A DNA stretch of 64,000 nt from contig JADKCK010000005.1 of assembly GCA_016718845.1 (NCBI GenBank), forward strand, positions 118,729-182,728. The letters run 5' to 3'. Below the pieces are notes generated by a model, which searched no databases, was not told the origin of the DNA, and worked only from the letters and a program-made list of their open reading frames with translations. Origin of the DNA: Sphingobacteriales bacterium. GTDB taxonomy: Bacteria > Bacteroidota > Bacteroidia > Chitinophagales > UBA2359. This document shows, piece after piece, positions 1 to 8,603 of the stretch (its first letter is position 1; every line of letters starts with the position of its first letter). The position numbers and the translations under genes were made by a program.

Positions 1-1
1 A

Positions 2-667
2 CGCCCCATGTATGGGCGTGTAGAAATTAATGGTGGCGATGTAGCTATTGCCCGTTTTATTGCCGATTACCGCACTTATCTAACCCAAAAAAACTGCCTT
101 ATTGATGCCCATTTTGATATTAACCAACTGCAACTAACCCCAAATGGCATTAAATGGCAAGATATTACCGCCGATTTTGTGATTTTTTGCGAGGGATACA
201 TCGCCCAACAAAACCCCTACTTTGGCAACCTACCTTTTGCACCCGTAAAAGGCGAGGTGTTATTGGTGCGTATACCCAATTTAGGCGTTACAGATAGGTT
301 GTTAAAATCGGGGGTGTTTTTAGTGCCTTTGTACGACGATGTATATTGGGTAGGCTCGAACTACGAACATTGGGCAACCAATCATCAACCAAGTCCGCAA
401 ATTAGGCAACAGTTTGAACAAAACCTACAAGATTTATTAACCGTACCCTACCAAGTTATTGACCATTGGGCAGGCGTGCGCCCCGCCACCTTACACCGCC
501 GACCATTTGTGGGCTTTAATCCGCAATACCCACAAGTAGGTATTTTTAATGGCATGGGCACCAAAGGCATAACTTTGGCTCCATATTTTGCCCAACATTT
601 TGTTAATCATCTAATCCACCAACAACCCCTTGATGTTGAGGTAGATGTAAAGCGGTATTTTAAATAG
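2..667 (+). CDS. FAD-dependent oxidoreductase, DAO family (C-terminal part)
   Basis: The reading frame is open to the left edge, so the N-terminal FAD-binding half lies outside the window and about 221 residues are visible. The visible part resembles the substrate and C-terminal FAD-contacting part of D-amino-acid/glycine oxidase-like (DAO) flavoproteins. It has an FCEG segment after a beta-rich stretch, the phrase KGEVLLVRIP, an AGVRPATLHRRPFVG motif and a late GMGTKGITLAP motif that normally closes around the flavin. These support a soluble amine or amino-acid oxidoreductase; the substrate cannot be read from the sequence. The gene ends with TAG just before a terminator-like hairpin. Confidence 0.75.
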   Translation, partial: RPMYGRVEINGGDVAIARFIADYRTYLTQKNCLIDAHFDINQLQLTPNGIKWQDITADFVIFCEGYIAQQNPYFGNLPFAPVKGEVLLVRIPNLGVTDRLLKSGVFLVPLYDDVYWVGSNYEHWATNHQPSPQIRQQFEQNLQDLLTVPYQVIDHWAGVRPATLHRRPFVGFNPQYPQVGIFNGMGTKGITLAPYFAQHFVNHLIHQQPLDVEVDVKRYFK

Positions 668-694
668 CCCCAAACTTTGGTTTTAATCCAACAA

Positions 695-732
695 CCCCAC
701 CACTAACAAGCTAAAATTTGTTGATGGTGGGG
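695..732 (+). terminator. Terminator-like hairpin, copy 1
   Basis: CCCCACCA pairs with TGGTGGGG around an AT-rich inner stem, 28 bases after the upstream stop codon. The same hairpin recurs almost unchanged at 1788-1830, so the two copies bracket the gene between them. Only a weak T-tract follows this copy. Confidence 0.6.
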
Positions 733-788
733 TTAATTTGGGTAACGGTTGTCGAACCGCTATGCCTGCCTTATTGAAAGAAACAGTC

Positions 789-796
789 TATCTTTG
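789..796 (+). promoter_or_regulatory. Putative -7 promoter box (TATCTTTG)
   Basis: Exact match to the Bacteroidota sigma-ABfr -7 consensus TAnnTTTG, 26 bases upstream of the ATG at 822. It fits a promoter for the frameshifted membrane protein gene that follows. Confidence 0.5.
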
Positions 797-821
797 TTAC
801 TGAAAATTAAAATTACACAAT

Positions 822-1780
822 ATGAAAAAGCTCCCTTGTTTAGAAACGAGGGTAGATAAGTTGTTTATTGGTGTAGTATGTTAGGTTTCTTATTTTTGGT
901 GGATTTAGTTATTGCATAATTTTACCAACTAATGGACAATATGATTATTGGGATTTAACAACAACATTAATAGCTTTTCTATTTGGATTACCAGGTTACT
1001 TTGTATAGCATACCTTATCTGTGGCTATAAAATATAACGATGTATAAAAGCCGCATTGAGTTATCTCGTCTAGGAGGTTCTTTTAGACAATCGCTACATT
1101 TAAACGATGTAAGAGGGTATTATATAGATGGGGAAGACATAGTTATTGTCACCAAAAAACAAAAAACACACAAAATTAGAAGTTGGTTTTATACCAATTA
1201 CATTACAATACAAAGCGAGCTTGTTTATAAAATAGGGCGACAAACGGTAACGAAATCAATAATGTTGTCCGGTAAAACGTTTATTATCGTTTTATTACTA
1301 ATAGGTGCAGGTATTTGTGGTTATGCTTATTATCAAAGCAACTATTTTACCCTAAACCATAACAACCTAACCGAAATAACTGTAACATTATCCGCAAATC
1401 CCCAAATAAAAAACAAAGGTAAAGGTAACCGTTACCTATTATCGAACACAAAGGAATATCCCAAATTTACTTTTGTAGTTAATGGGGTAGATGTTGACTA
1501 TTTTGTTAATAACACAACAGCAAACGAAACAATCTACCTGACAATCAACAAAAACGAGTACGAGCAAAAACTAAGCAAAGAAACGCCTTTAACATTTTGG
1601 ATGAAACACAACTCTTACAACCAAATAGGCAATATTTATGGCATTAGAACCAATAACTTAACCTACTTTACCCCAAACGATTATGTTGAAGCAACAAAAA
1701 AAGATGCCAAATGGGGCTATGTGTTCGTAGTAGTATGTGCCTTGTACCTAATCTATGAATTGCAAAAAAACAAAAAGTAA
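822..1780 (+). pseudogene. Frameshifted membrane protein of unknown function
   Basis: The last 246 codons (from 1040) are open. They contain a beta-rich segment, a transmembrane helix near residues 75-95, a soluble domain and a C-terminal helix. Upstream, two more stretches read as membrane protein in other frames: an ATG at 822 (MKKLPCLETRV...) and, from about 883, a segment with FGGFSYCIILP and LIAFLFGLPGYFV, broken by a TAG at 1006. Together they suggest one protein of about 320 residues with four helices, disrupted at two or three points. A promoter box sits just upstream and a terminator just downstream. I do not recognise the family. Confidence 0.45.
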
Positions 1781-1787
1781 TTATCAA

Positions 1788-1831
1788 CCCCCACCACTAA
1801 CAAGCTAAAATTTGTTGATAGTGGGGTTTTT
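1788..1831 (+). terminator. Terminator hairpin, copy 2
   Basis: Near-identical copy of the hairpin at 695-732, here followed by five T residues, which makes it a good intrinsic terminator. It starts 8 bases after the stop of the membrane protein gene. Confidence 0.75.
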
Positions 1832-1990
1832 CTGTCTTTCTGCCTGTTTTTATAAAATTATTAGGCAATAATCAATTGCCTAATAGGTGGTGTTTTTTTT
1901 TATTAAACCAAAGGTATTAATGCAAAAAAAACTGCTCTCCAAAATATAGAAAGCAGTTTTAAAAGTTAAATCGACAAGATAATTGCGTTT

Positions 1991-2348
1991 TTACTTGGTT
2001 TTTAGTTTGCTTGTTTTTTTGTACTTTCCTTTTTTTTCTTCAAACAAGCGTAATTGCTGCACATCTTCTTGTAAAATGTTGTTTTTATATTCGGTCATAC
2101 CAGTAGTTCGTGCGGCGGCGGTTACTTCTCCCCACGATGTAAAATAGTTTTCGTAATAAGCTATTGGATATTGGCTTAATGCTGCAATGTCTTCTTTGGT
2201 AGGTTTTCTTCCGATTTGTAGCGCAATTTGTTTTACTTGCAGATTTGTAGTTGTTTTTGCTAACTAAATAATCTTGTTTTTCTAACCGTTTTACATGACT
2301 ATTTTTAGTTTTGGGTGTTTCATCGTTGTTTTTTTCTGAAAGGGTCAA
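1991..2348 (-). pseudogene. HNH-repeat-like fragment in restriction-modification locus (frameshifted)
   Basis: Reading the minus strand from a TTG at 2348 and shifting frame near 2255 gives about 118 residues ending in a Lys-rich tail. The core IGRKPTKEDIAAL...FTSWGEVTAAARTTGM matches the pattern of homing-endonuclease-associated (HNH_repeat) modules: GRxPT, then F-x-SW, then A-x-x-AG. It lies 10 bases after the decayed methyltransferase on the same strand, so it was probably an accessory or specificity piece of the same system. The frame break and short length say it is not functional as given. Confidence 0.45.
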
Positions 2349-2357
2349 TCCCGTCGG

Positions 2358-3769
2358 TCAATTCTTGATGGCAGTACAAGTAATATGGTAATAGAAGAAA
2401 CTCAATTCGACAAAATTACGCTTTTAGTTGTTGTGCAGTCAAAGGTTGGCCTACCTACTCCATTAAAGGGGTTTAAAGCAAATTCATTTTCGTTAGTAAA
2501 AAGGAGATTAAGCGATACATAAAAGCAGGATATAGGTGCTACGGATGTCCTCTGCGGCTATTATGTTTTAGTCTATGTATGTCCCACCAAAGGTTAGAGA
2601 TTACTTCTGAGTCGTTGTTCTTTTGTTTTCTTCTTTTACTTATGCAACTTGCTCTGGCGCAAAAATTTTCTTTGATAGTTTCCATACTTGATTTTTCTAA
2701 CAATGAAGAGGTTTTGCGGATTAATCCAGGTAATGCTCTTGGTTTTCCTTTAGAGAAGCAAAGAATTGAGTAATGTGCAGGCATAATCATTCTTACAGGT
2801 AGGCTTAAACCCTCCCATACAATCCAATCTTGATAATCAAGAATTGTGTTTAAGTGTTTAAAATGGCGAATGCACCACTGTGGAATGTTTAGCACCGCAA
2901 GCGTACAACCGGGTTTTAGTACTCTTGCCATTTCCGAAAGCCAATTATCACACCATTCAAAGTAGGTTTGAATGTCGATACCATCGTTCCAGTTTTCGTA
3001 CTTTTTTTTGATGTTATACGGCGGGTCGGCAAAACAAAAATCGATGCTATTATCAGGGATTTTCTTTAATTCTTCTAAACAATCACCGTTTAATAAAACC
3101 GATTGAGGTAATACATTCAAGGTAGTTGAATTGTATTTACGAAACAATTTATTGGCGATTATTGCAGGGTACTTACTCCTCAAATCATAAACATTTACAC
3201 ACTTATACTCGGGTAAACCAAAAAGGTCTTGCAATCTATCGATAATATTTAAAGGTAATTCGTTAAAATCAACGGCTATATCGCGCCAAATATCTGACAT
3301 CAACGTTCCATATTCGTGATAAAGGTGTTTTTTGCCCCCATAGTCTTTTGTTGTACGGTCGCAGGCAGGGCAATACGAATAAGCAATTCTTGTTTTTGTA
3401 TGATTAAGCGCATTTGGGTAACGAGTAAATAGTAAAAGAGATGCGTGTGATTGATTTAGCTTGCCTCTCTTGATTTATTAATGGTTGTTTTTACTGCATC
3501 CATAATTTGAGGTGAAGCTTATTGGTGGCAGAAGTGCAAAAATCTGCCGCTACAACGGGCGATGTTAGTATGGCAATAACAGAACGAGGATTTGTTTGAT
3601 TAATAAAAAGGTTTAACTCTTCGTATAAAGTTACTTTATCACTAACTTCTTCCAAACTATTAAAATAAGGCAGTATTAGCAATGTCACATCGGGGGTTAT
3701 ATCACCCGATGTTAAAGTGCTGTTTAAGTTATACTGTAGTTTTAGTGTATTTTCGCTTAAATGAGCCAT
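2358..3769 (-). pseudogene. Beta-class site-specific DNA methyltransferase, decayed
   Basis: The pieces line up in order on the minus strand. An N-terminal segment starts at ATG 3769 (MAHLSENTLKL). Then, after a frame change near 3490, comes a zinc-finger-like CPACDRTTKDYGGKKH. The longest open piece (2539-3303) carries motif IV as DPPY (FADPPYNI). After further frame breaks near 2540-2450 comes motif I as NPFNGVG and an ending that reads HITCTAIKN. Motif IV before motif I is the beta-class order of N6-adenine/N4-cytosine methyltransferases. The full gene would be about 470 residues. At least three indels disrupt it. It belongs with the neighbouring decayed endonuclease-like gene; the recognition sequence cannot be inferred. 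Confidence 0.7.
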
Positions 3770-4055
3770 ATTTAATGATTTTTGATTAAAAAAATTCAAC
3801 AAGGGTATTTAGTTCACTGTCTTTGAAAATGTAACTGTGCAATCGTGTGTTGACAAATGGTTTTTAGGCAGATTGGCGCCGAAAATTGCCTGCCCCATCG
3901 ATTATATAGGCTATTTTATGCCTGGTTTATAATTGTTGTTGTCTTTCTTTTGCCTGTCCTGCTTTTCTTTCGATAACACTATTGGTTGTCACCTGAAAAC
4001 TTGCTTCAATGGCGTACTACTTTTTGTAGAGACACAACTACAAGGTCAAATGATG

Positions 4056-4765
4056 TTAAGGTACGAGTATTTTGAGTATGTCGATAATGCGTTTTTGTGA
4101 AAAATCCCAAGTAGGTAATTTTACTTTTAGATAATCAGTACATATTGCTGTATTAAATTGCAAAGAATTGAAAGTTGCCGCTTGTTATTCGGCTTACCCA
4201 AATGCAACGTTGTTTTCAAAGTATCTAATTCATTAGTCTGACCAATCAAATGACCTGCAGAGTACATTTTTTCTTCAACCTCACTGGGTAATCAGACACC
4301 AAAGCAGCACCGCCAAAAAGAAGAAGCATGATTACATCTTCGATAAAATCAGTTAATGAGGCAGCATTTGTGCAGATTTTCTCCATCAACTTTTAACTGC
4401 GTATTAGTCCAGTTTTTTTTATTTTCTAAAGTTTGAAACACATAGTCCCATTGCTTTCCTTTTCCAAACAAACGTCATTTTTTGCTCAATCAAAATTAAA
4501 CAAGTTCTTTTTTAAAAGGCATTAATCTTTTTCTCTCCTACATCTGATAAAACTATCAAGTGTTTTAAAACAAATTATAGCATTGTTTCCGATGTTTGAA
4601 GTGCCATTTTCAAGCTGTCGGCGAAGCATCAGCAAGATTTAGTACGCTAATAAATTTATCTTGGGTTTCAAGTAAACAGGATAATATTAAACCGACTCTA
4701 TTTCGGTTATATTACTCGGCCAAAAACGGCAGTGCATTTTTTTCTAAATCTTCCAGATTTCGCAT
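4056..4765 (-). pseudogene. Probable cognate restriction endonuclease, decayed
   Basis: Minus-strand coding can be followed through several frames from ATG 4765: NLEDLEKNALPFLAE, LLETQDKFISVLNLADASPTA, NIGNNAIICFKTLDSFI, VGEKKINAFKKELV, SAGHLIGQTNELDTLK, and a C-terminus reading LPTWDFSQKRIIDILKILVP then TAA at 4056. That is about 235 residues, a normal size for a type II endonuclease, and it sits directly upstream of the methyltransferase on the same strand. The endonuclease assignment is inference from position and size; I do not recognise a catalytic motif. At least five frame breaks make this a dead gene. An insertion sequence lies 38 bases upstream of its start. Confidence 0.45.
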
Positions 4766-4803
4766 AATTAAAGGCTTTTACAAAATATTTACGGTCAATA
4801 GCA

Positions 4804-6543
4804 GGCGTGTTCCTAAAAAGCCCTTTTTATGTTGGACAATTTATTTGGGCACAAAGAGACACTAATGTAGGGGGTACTACATTTTGCATTTATAAGACTA
4901 TGTATAGATAGCTATATTTAAGCTCTCTTATTGATATAGTCTTCGGAAAGGATAGTGTACCAATCTCGTTTATCGTCTTGTTTTTGATAAAAGAGTTGAT
5001 AAGGAGAAAATCCTTTTCGCTCAGCAACTCTACTACGTTCGTAAGGTTGATGATTAAGATAAAAACGAATTAGATTTAATCGTTCTTGGTTCATCTGTCC
5101 TCGCACGCCCTTTAGGTAGGGTTTTAATCGGCTATTGATTGTTTCAATCATCGAAGACGACCGGTTGGCTTGGGCTAAGACCGATGACAATTGTGCAAGC
5201 ATTTCTTGGGTTTTTTGTTCGCCAATTTGCTCGTTCAACAAAACTTGCCACTCGTTGGCTTGCTGCTGATGATAGCGTTGATGAACATATTGTTTGCAAC
5301 AATTAGCCTTACGACGATGGTTATAAATAAGCGAAACTACTCGCCATAAGAAATCTGTTGGTTTGCTTTGGTCGGTCGATTGCTCCGTTAATTGCTTAAC
5401 TTTAGTAGCTATATCGGCTATGTATTGAGTGACGGCGGGGATATACTTTTGGAACGAGGCAATGGCTTTTTGCCACTTGGTATTGGGTATTTCCTTACCT
5501 AAACAGCAAATGGTTTGCAAATGCTCTTGGGCTTGTTGATGCTCTATCCAAGTGCCGTTGTTATCGAAATAGTCAAACGCCTTTTTGCTTTCGGACAACA
5601 AATAACGAGCGTTATCGTAGTGTTGCATCGCCAATGTTGCTTGTTCATAGGCTTCGGCTAAGCCGTTTTCGGCTTTTTTTACTGCTTGATGGTGTTTAGA
5701 GGTGGGTATTAGTTGCTCGTTAAGCATTTTTTGTGCATTAGACACTGTTTTGTGGGCTTCTTCTACCCGACCAAACGATTTGACAAATTTGCACCATAAA
5801 CCAATAAGTTCCTTACCGACTAGGCGAAAATAGTGGAATAAATCGCCATGAAACACGATATCTAAGCCTTTTAAACACGACTGTATTTGCGTGGCAAAGT
5901 CGGCACTAATACTTAATCCTTCGGGTTTATTACCTGCCAGTATCTGTTCCAAATAAAAACTCCATGTTTCGGATTTACGGTTATCTGCCTTCGCTATACA
6001 TAATGTATAACCTGTGCGGCTATCTATGGTTACTAAATATGGATTGTTGCCTTGAAAGGTCTCGTCTATTACTAAACAACAAATAATATCATCGTTGGGC
6101 AAGGTATCAAAAACAGGCAATAACGAGCCGTATTTGTGCAAGGTTGCAGATACTTCTCCTTTGCTAATGCCCATACCTCGATGGCGTACTTCTTCGCAAA
6201 TATTTCTTACACTTGATCGGTGCATCAAATATTGACGAGCTATTACTTGCTCTTTATCGACCAACAAAATAGCCGTACTAGCTTGTTTCAATAAATGCAG
6301 GTTGTTAAGTATAGATTCTGCCCAACTCATATAGTTGTAGCAGCTACTGCGGCAGATGCCATAGCGTAGGGCTATTGAACCAACCGAACCGTGTTGTCGA
6401 TTGCCTAACATCAATAAACCAATTTTAAAAACTTGGGGAAGGGAGTGTGTGCTAGTGAACATATCGTACTTATGTTTTAAAACACAAGATACGCACTTTC
6501 CTTCTCTTTTCCTAACATCGTCCAACTATTTTAGGAACACGCC
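4804..6543. mobile_element. Insertion sequence, about 1740 bp, DDE transposase
   Basis: The left end at 4804 reads GGCGTGTTCCTAAA and the right end at 6543, read inward on the minus strand, begins with the same 14 bases. A second conserved block GTTGGAC follows in both ends at different spacing. One transposase fills the element. No duplication is obvious right at these ends, but the 11-mer CGGTCAATAGC occurs directly left of the element (4792-4802) and again at 6626-6636. The mobilised unit may therefore run to about 6625 and include a short orphan coding tail. The same end sequences occur on a 167-bp element at 36376-36542. Confidence 0.75.
4918..6462 (-). CDS. DDE-type transposase of the 4804-6543 insertion sequence
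   Basis: About 514 residues from ATG 6462; an in-frame TTG at 6525 would add 21 residues but lies inside the inverted repeat. The N-terminal third looks like a helix-turn-helix DNA-binding region. The middle holds VIDETF (Asp about 30 residues into an RNase H-like fold) and SADFA (second Asp), followed by HGDLFHYFR and a long helical Gln/Lys-rich insert. The C-terminal part has SSSMIETINSRLKPYLKG, which supplies the catalytic Glu in the style of ISL3- or ISH-like enzymes. The ending FSPYQLFYQ is also transposase-like. The IS family could not be assigned by eye. The frame is intact, so the element may be active. Confidence 0.75.
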   Translation of the reverse strand: MFTSTHSLPQVFKIGLLMLGNRQHGSVGSIALRYGICRSSCYNYMSWAESILNNLHLLKQASTAILLVDKEQVIARQYLMHRSSVRNICEEVRHRGMGISKGEVSATLHKYGSLLPVFDTLPNDDIICCLVIDETFQGNNPYLVTIDSRTGYTLCIAKADNRKSETWSFYLEQILAGNKPEGLSISADFATQIQSCLKGLDIVFHGDLFHYFRLVGKELIGLWCKFVKSFGRVEEAHKTVSNAQKMLNEQLIPTSKHHQAVKKAENGLAEAYEQATLAMQHYDNARYLLSESKKAFDYFDNNGTWIEHQQAQEHLQTICCLGKEIPNTKWQKAIASFQKYIPAVTQYIADIATKVKQLTEQSTDQSKPTDFLWRVVSLIYNHRRKANCCKQYVHQRYHQQQANEWQVLLNEQIGEQKTQEMLAQLSSVLAQANRSSSMIETINSRLKPYLKGVRGQMNQERLNLIRFYLNHQPYERSRVAERKGFSPYQLFYQKQDDKRDWYTILSEDYINKRA

Positions 6544-6623
6544 GAAAACTCCGAGGAACAGAGGAAGCAAACATATACATAAAAGAAGCCGAAAGGAGAA
6601 TAGACGACATTAAATTAAAATAA
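6543..6623 (+). pseudogene. Orphan C-terminal coding tail next to the insertion sequence
   Basis: Directly after the right end of the insertion sequence, the plus strand reads a helical, charged tail (RGTEEANIYIKEAERRIDD...) ending with TAA at 6621. It has no start of its own and looks like the 3' end of a gene cut off by the insertion or by deletion. The parent family is not recognisable. The 11-bp repeat CGGTCAATAGC follows three bases later. Confidence 0.3.
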
Positions 6624-6762
6624 ACCGGTCAATAGCTTTTTATTGCCTCACAGCAAAAGAAACCAACTTACTGGTTCAAACCCTTAACCCACAGCAAAGC
6701 CCAACACGCTATTAGAACATGGTGGTTTTTTTTTTCAAAAACAACTTAACACCCTTTGTTTT

Positions 6763-7183
6763 ATGCGAAAAAAACCAACTTTTCCCTATTTAACTAAACC
6801 ACATAAAACAACACTTCCCAGCCCCACTTCGGTAAAAAAACCCTCTCGTCTTGGAAACGTAACATTCAAATCTAAATACAATCCTGGGCCTACCTCCCTC
6901 ACAATTAAAATGGGAGAATCGGAACACGTCATCACCTCCTTTAGAAAAAAAAAAACCACGCCCCAAAATAGCCAAATTTATTGAAAAACGCGACGAAGGC
7001 ATACACCATATTGCCACGATGTGCCAGACATAGCCACAGCCATGCAATATTTTAACAACAATGGCACAAGCTACTCGACGAACAACCCAAACGTGGTGCC
7101 GATAATAAATTAGTATGCTTTATCCACCCCAAGACTGCAATGGCGTGCTAACCGAGTTATGCCAAGAAATACCCTTGTCATAA
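6763..7183 (+). pseudogene. mce: Methylmalonyl-CoA epimerase, decayed
   Basis: Several fragments match the epimerase (vicinal oxygen chelate fold), which interconverts the R and S forms of methylmalonyl-CoA in propionate/succinate metabolism. They are ESEHVITSF, then IAKFIEKRDEGIHHIAT, then PDIATAMQYFNNNGTS, LDEQPKRGADNKLVCFIHPK, and finally GVLTELCQEIPLS followed by TAA. Reading them needs at least four frame changes. The segment that should link the second strand to KFIEKR is missing and the N-terminus is unrecognisable, so this is decay and not a single sequencing slip. The metal-binding His of the IHHIA motif and the Glu of TELCQE are still visible. A copy of the structured dispersed repeat lies just downstream. 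Confidence 0.65.
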
Positions 7184-7213
7184 AATATCCCATCTGACAA
7201 ACCAACTAAAAAA

Positions 7214-7310
7214 GTTTGCGGTTTGCCCGCTTGACGCGGAAAATGTTTTTTGGGGGTGATGTTGGCACTCCTAATTTGATAAGTGAGGGGCACCCAAAAG
7301 CAAAGTTTGC
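7214..7310 (-). repeat. Structured dispersed repeat, copy 1 (reverse)
   Basis: In reverse orientation it contains the family hallmarks: CCGCGTCAAGCGGG (hairpin CCGC/GCGG), then CACCCCCAAAAAA pairing with a distant GGGTG. Four more copies occur at 39485-39586 (reverse), 46512-46696, 49573-49768 and 57362-57481. It separates the epimerase remnant from the dioxygenase gene. Confidence 0.65.
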
Positions 7311-7358
7311 TAATACCCCACACTATTCTTAGTATAAGTATCAAACAGCCAGTAAAAA

Positions 7359-8411
7359 CTAAAATTTATTATACCCCCAAAATCTCGCTGCAACTTGCTA
7401 CTTAGTTTGGGCATGTCTTGTCGGGGCATTAAATACGACGTGGGGTCGGCTATTTCTTTAAAAACATAGTGCAGATCGGCAGCATTTTTTTAAATACTCC
7501 GCACCCGACTGCCGCCACCTGTACCTACCCGTCTGCCAATCATTCGCTGTACCATGTTCATGTGCCGATAACGCCACTGGAGCCAACAATTCGTCAATAT
7601 TTAACAACATTTCGAGCAAACGATAAGGCATATTCAACAACGGATAATCGCGATAAAGCATAATAAACAAAGCATTTCGGTTAGCCTCGGGGCTTAAACG
7701 GCGGTCCTCTGGATAATTTTCATCGTTCATAAACAGCATATCAAAACCAATTAGGTTGCTTTTTCCATCTCCAACAAACCATTAGCGTATGCATCTCGGT
7801 ATTGTTGCCAAAATGGATGTGGTTTGTAGCCTCTAACTCAGCTTGCCATCAAGCGGCATCTTTAAAATAAGGCATCGCTCTAACCAAGTATTTATTAACT
7901 CAATCAACGACGTAGATTCTTCAGCTTTTTTTACCCGTTCTACGTCCTCGGGGCGCAACTGCGACAGGTAGTATTGTTGCCCAAAGCGTTGTTTGTAGCG
8001 CAAACCCAAGCTAGCCTCTACAATTTTAAATTGTATGCTCTGAAAACCCGATGCTGGACGCAGTAAATTGCGAAAATCTAAAAAGTCGAGCGGAGTCATG
8101 GTTTCTAACACAAACATTTGGTCAATCAACACCTCCAATATCTCCGAAACACGATTTAACCGATGCACCACATTGGGTAAATCGGGGCTGTTGTCGTTGA
8201 TGTTAGATTGCTGAAAAACCCGCTGGGCAATGCCCAACTCGTGCAATATCTGCTTAAACCATAGTTCGTAGGTTTGATGTATGATAATAAACAGCATTTC
8301 ATCATCAGCTTGCACGCCCGCTTTTTGGCTTTCGGGCAATTGTGCGTCTAAAATTTTGTCTAACTGCAAATAGTCGCTGTAATATACAGACTTAGGTTTT
8401 ACCTCTTCCAA
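7359..8411 (-). pseudogene. Tryptophan 2,3-dioxygenase (frameshifted)
   Basis: This haem enzyme opens the indole ring of tryptophan to N-formylkynurenine, the first step of the kynurenine pathway. The N-terminal 192 residues (7833-8411) are intact: YLQLDKILDAQ, DEMLFIIIHQTYELWFKQILHEL (holding the haem-pocket His and Arg-contact region), and PLDFLDFRNLLRPASGFQSIQFK. The second half continues in other frames as NYPEDRRLSPEANRNALF, then MVQRMIGRRVGTGG, and ends with DPTSYLMPRQDMPKLSSK. The GTGG motif binds the substrate amine. At least three frame changes (near 7835, 7560 and 7500) separate the parts. Conservation on both sides of the breaks suggests recent or technical indels. Confidence 0.8.
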
Positions 8412-8603
8412 AATAATATAAATTATAAGTGATAAGTTATTGACTAAAAAAATAAAAATAATTTAATAAAACATTAAATTATAAAAACAACTAGTGTTAA
8501 CCAAAATTTTGCTCAAAATTACGCTTTTTAGCCAATTACCAACTTTTACCTCCCAAAAGGGTTTTAATTTTATTCAACAACAAATCTAACTTAAAAATTA
8601 GTT

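Noticed and set aside
2579..2773. 64-residue plus-strand frame
   Set aside because: Shadow of the methyltransferase, without ribosome-binding site or recognisable motif.
4596..4865. 89-residue plus-strand frame spanning the left end of the insertion sequence
   Set aside because: It crosses the element boundary, and the opposite strand carries recognisable, although broken, coding in this stretch.
6790..7047. 85-residue minus-strand frame
   Set aside because: Antisense to the epimerase remnant, whose motifs are clear on the plus strand.
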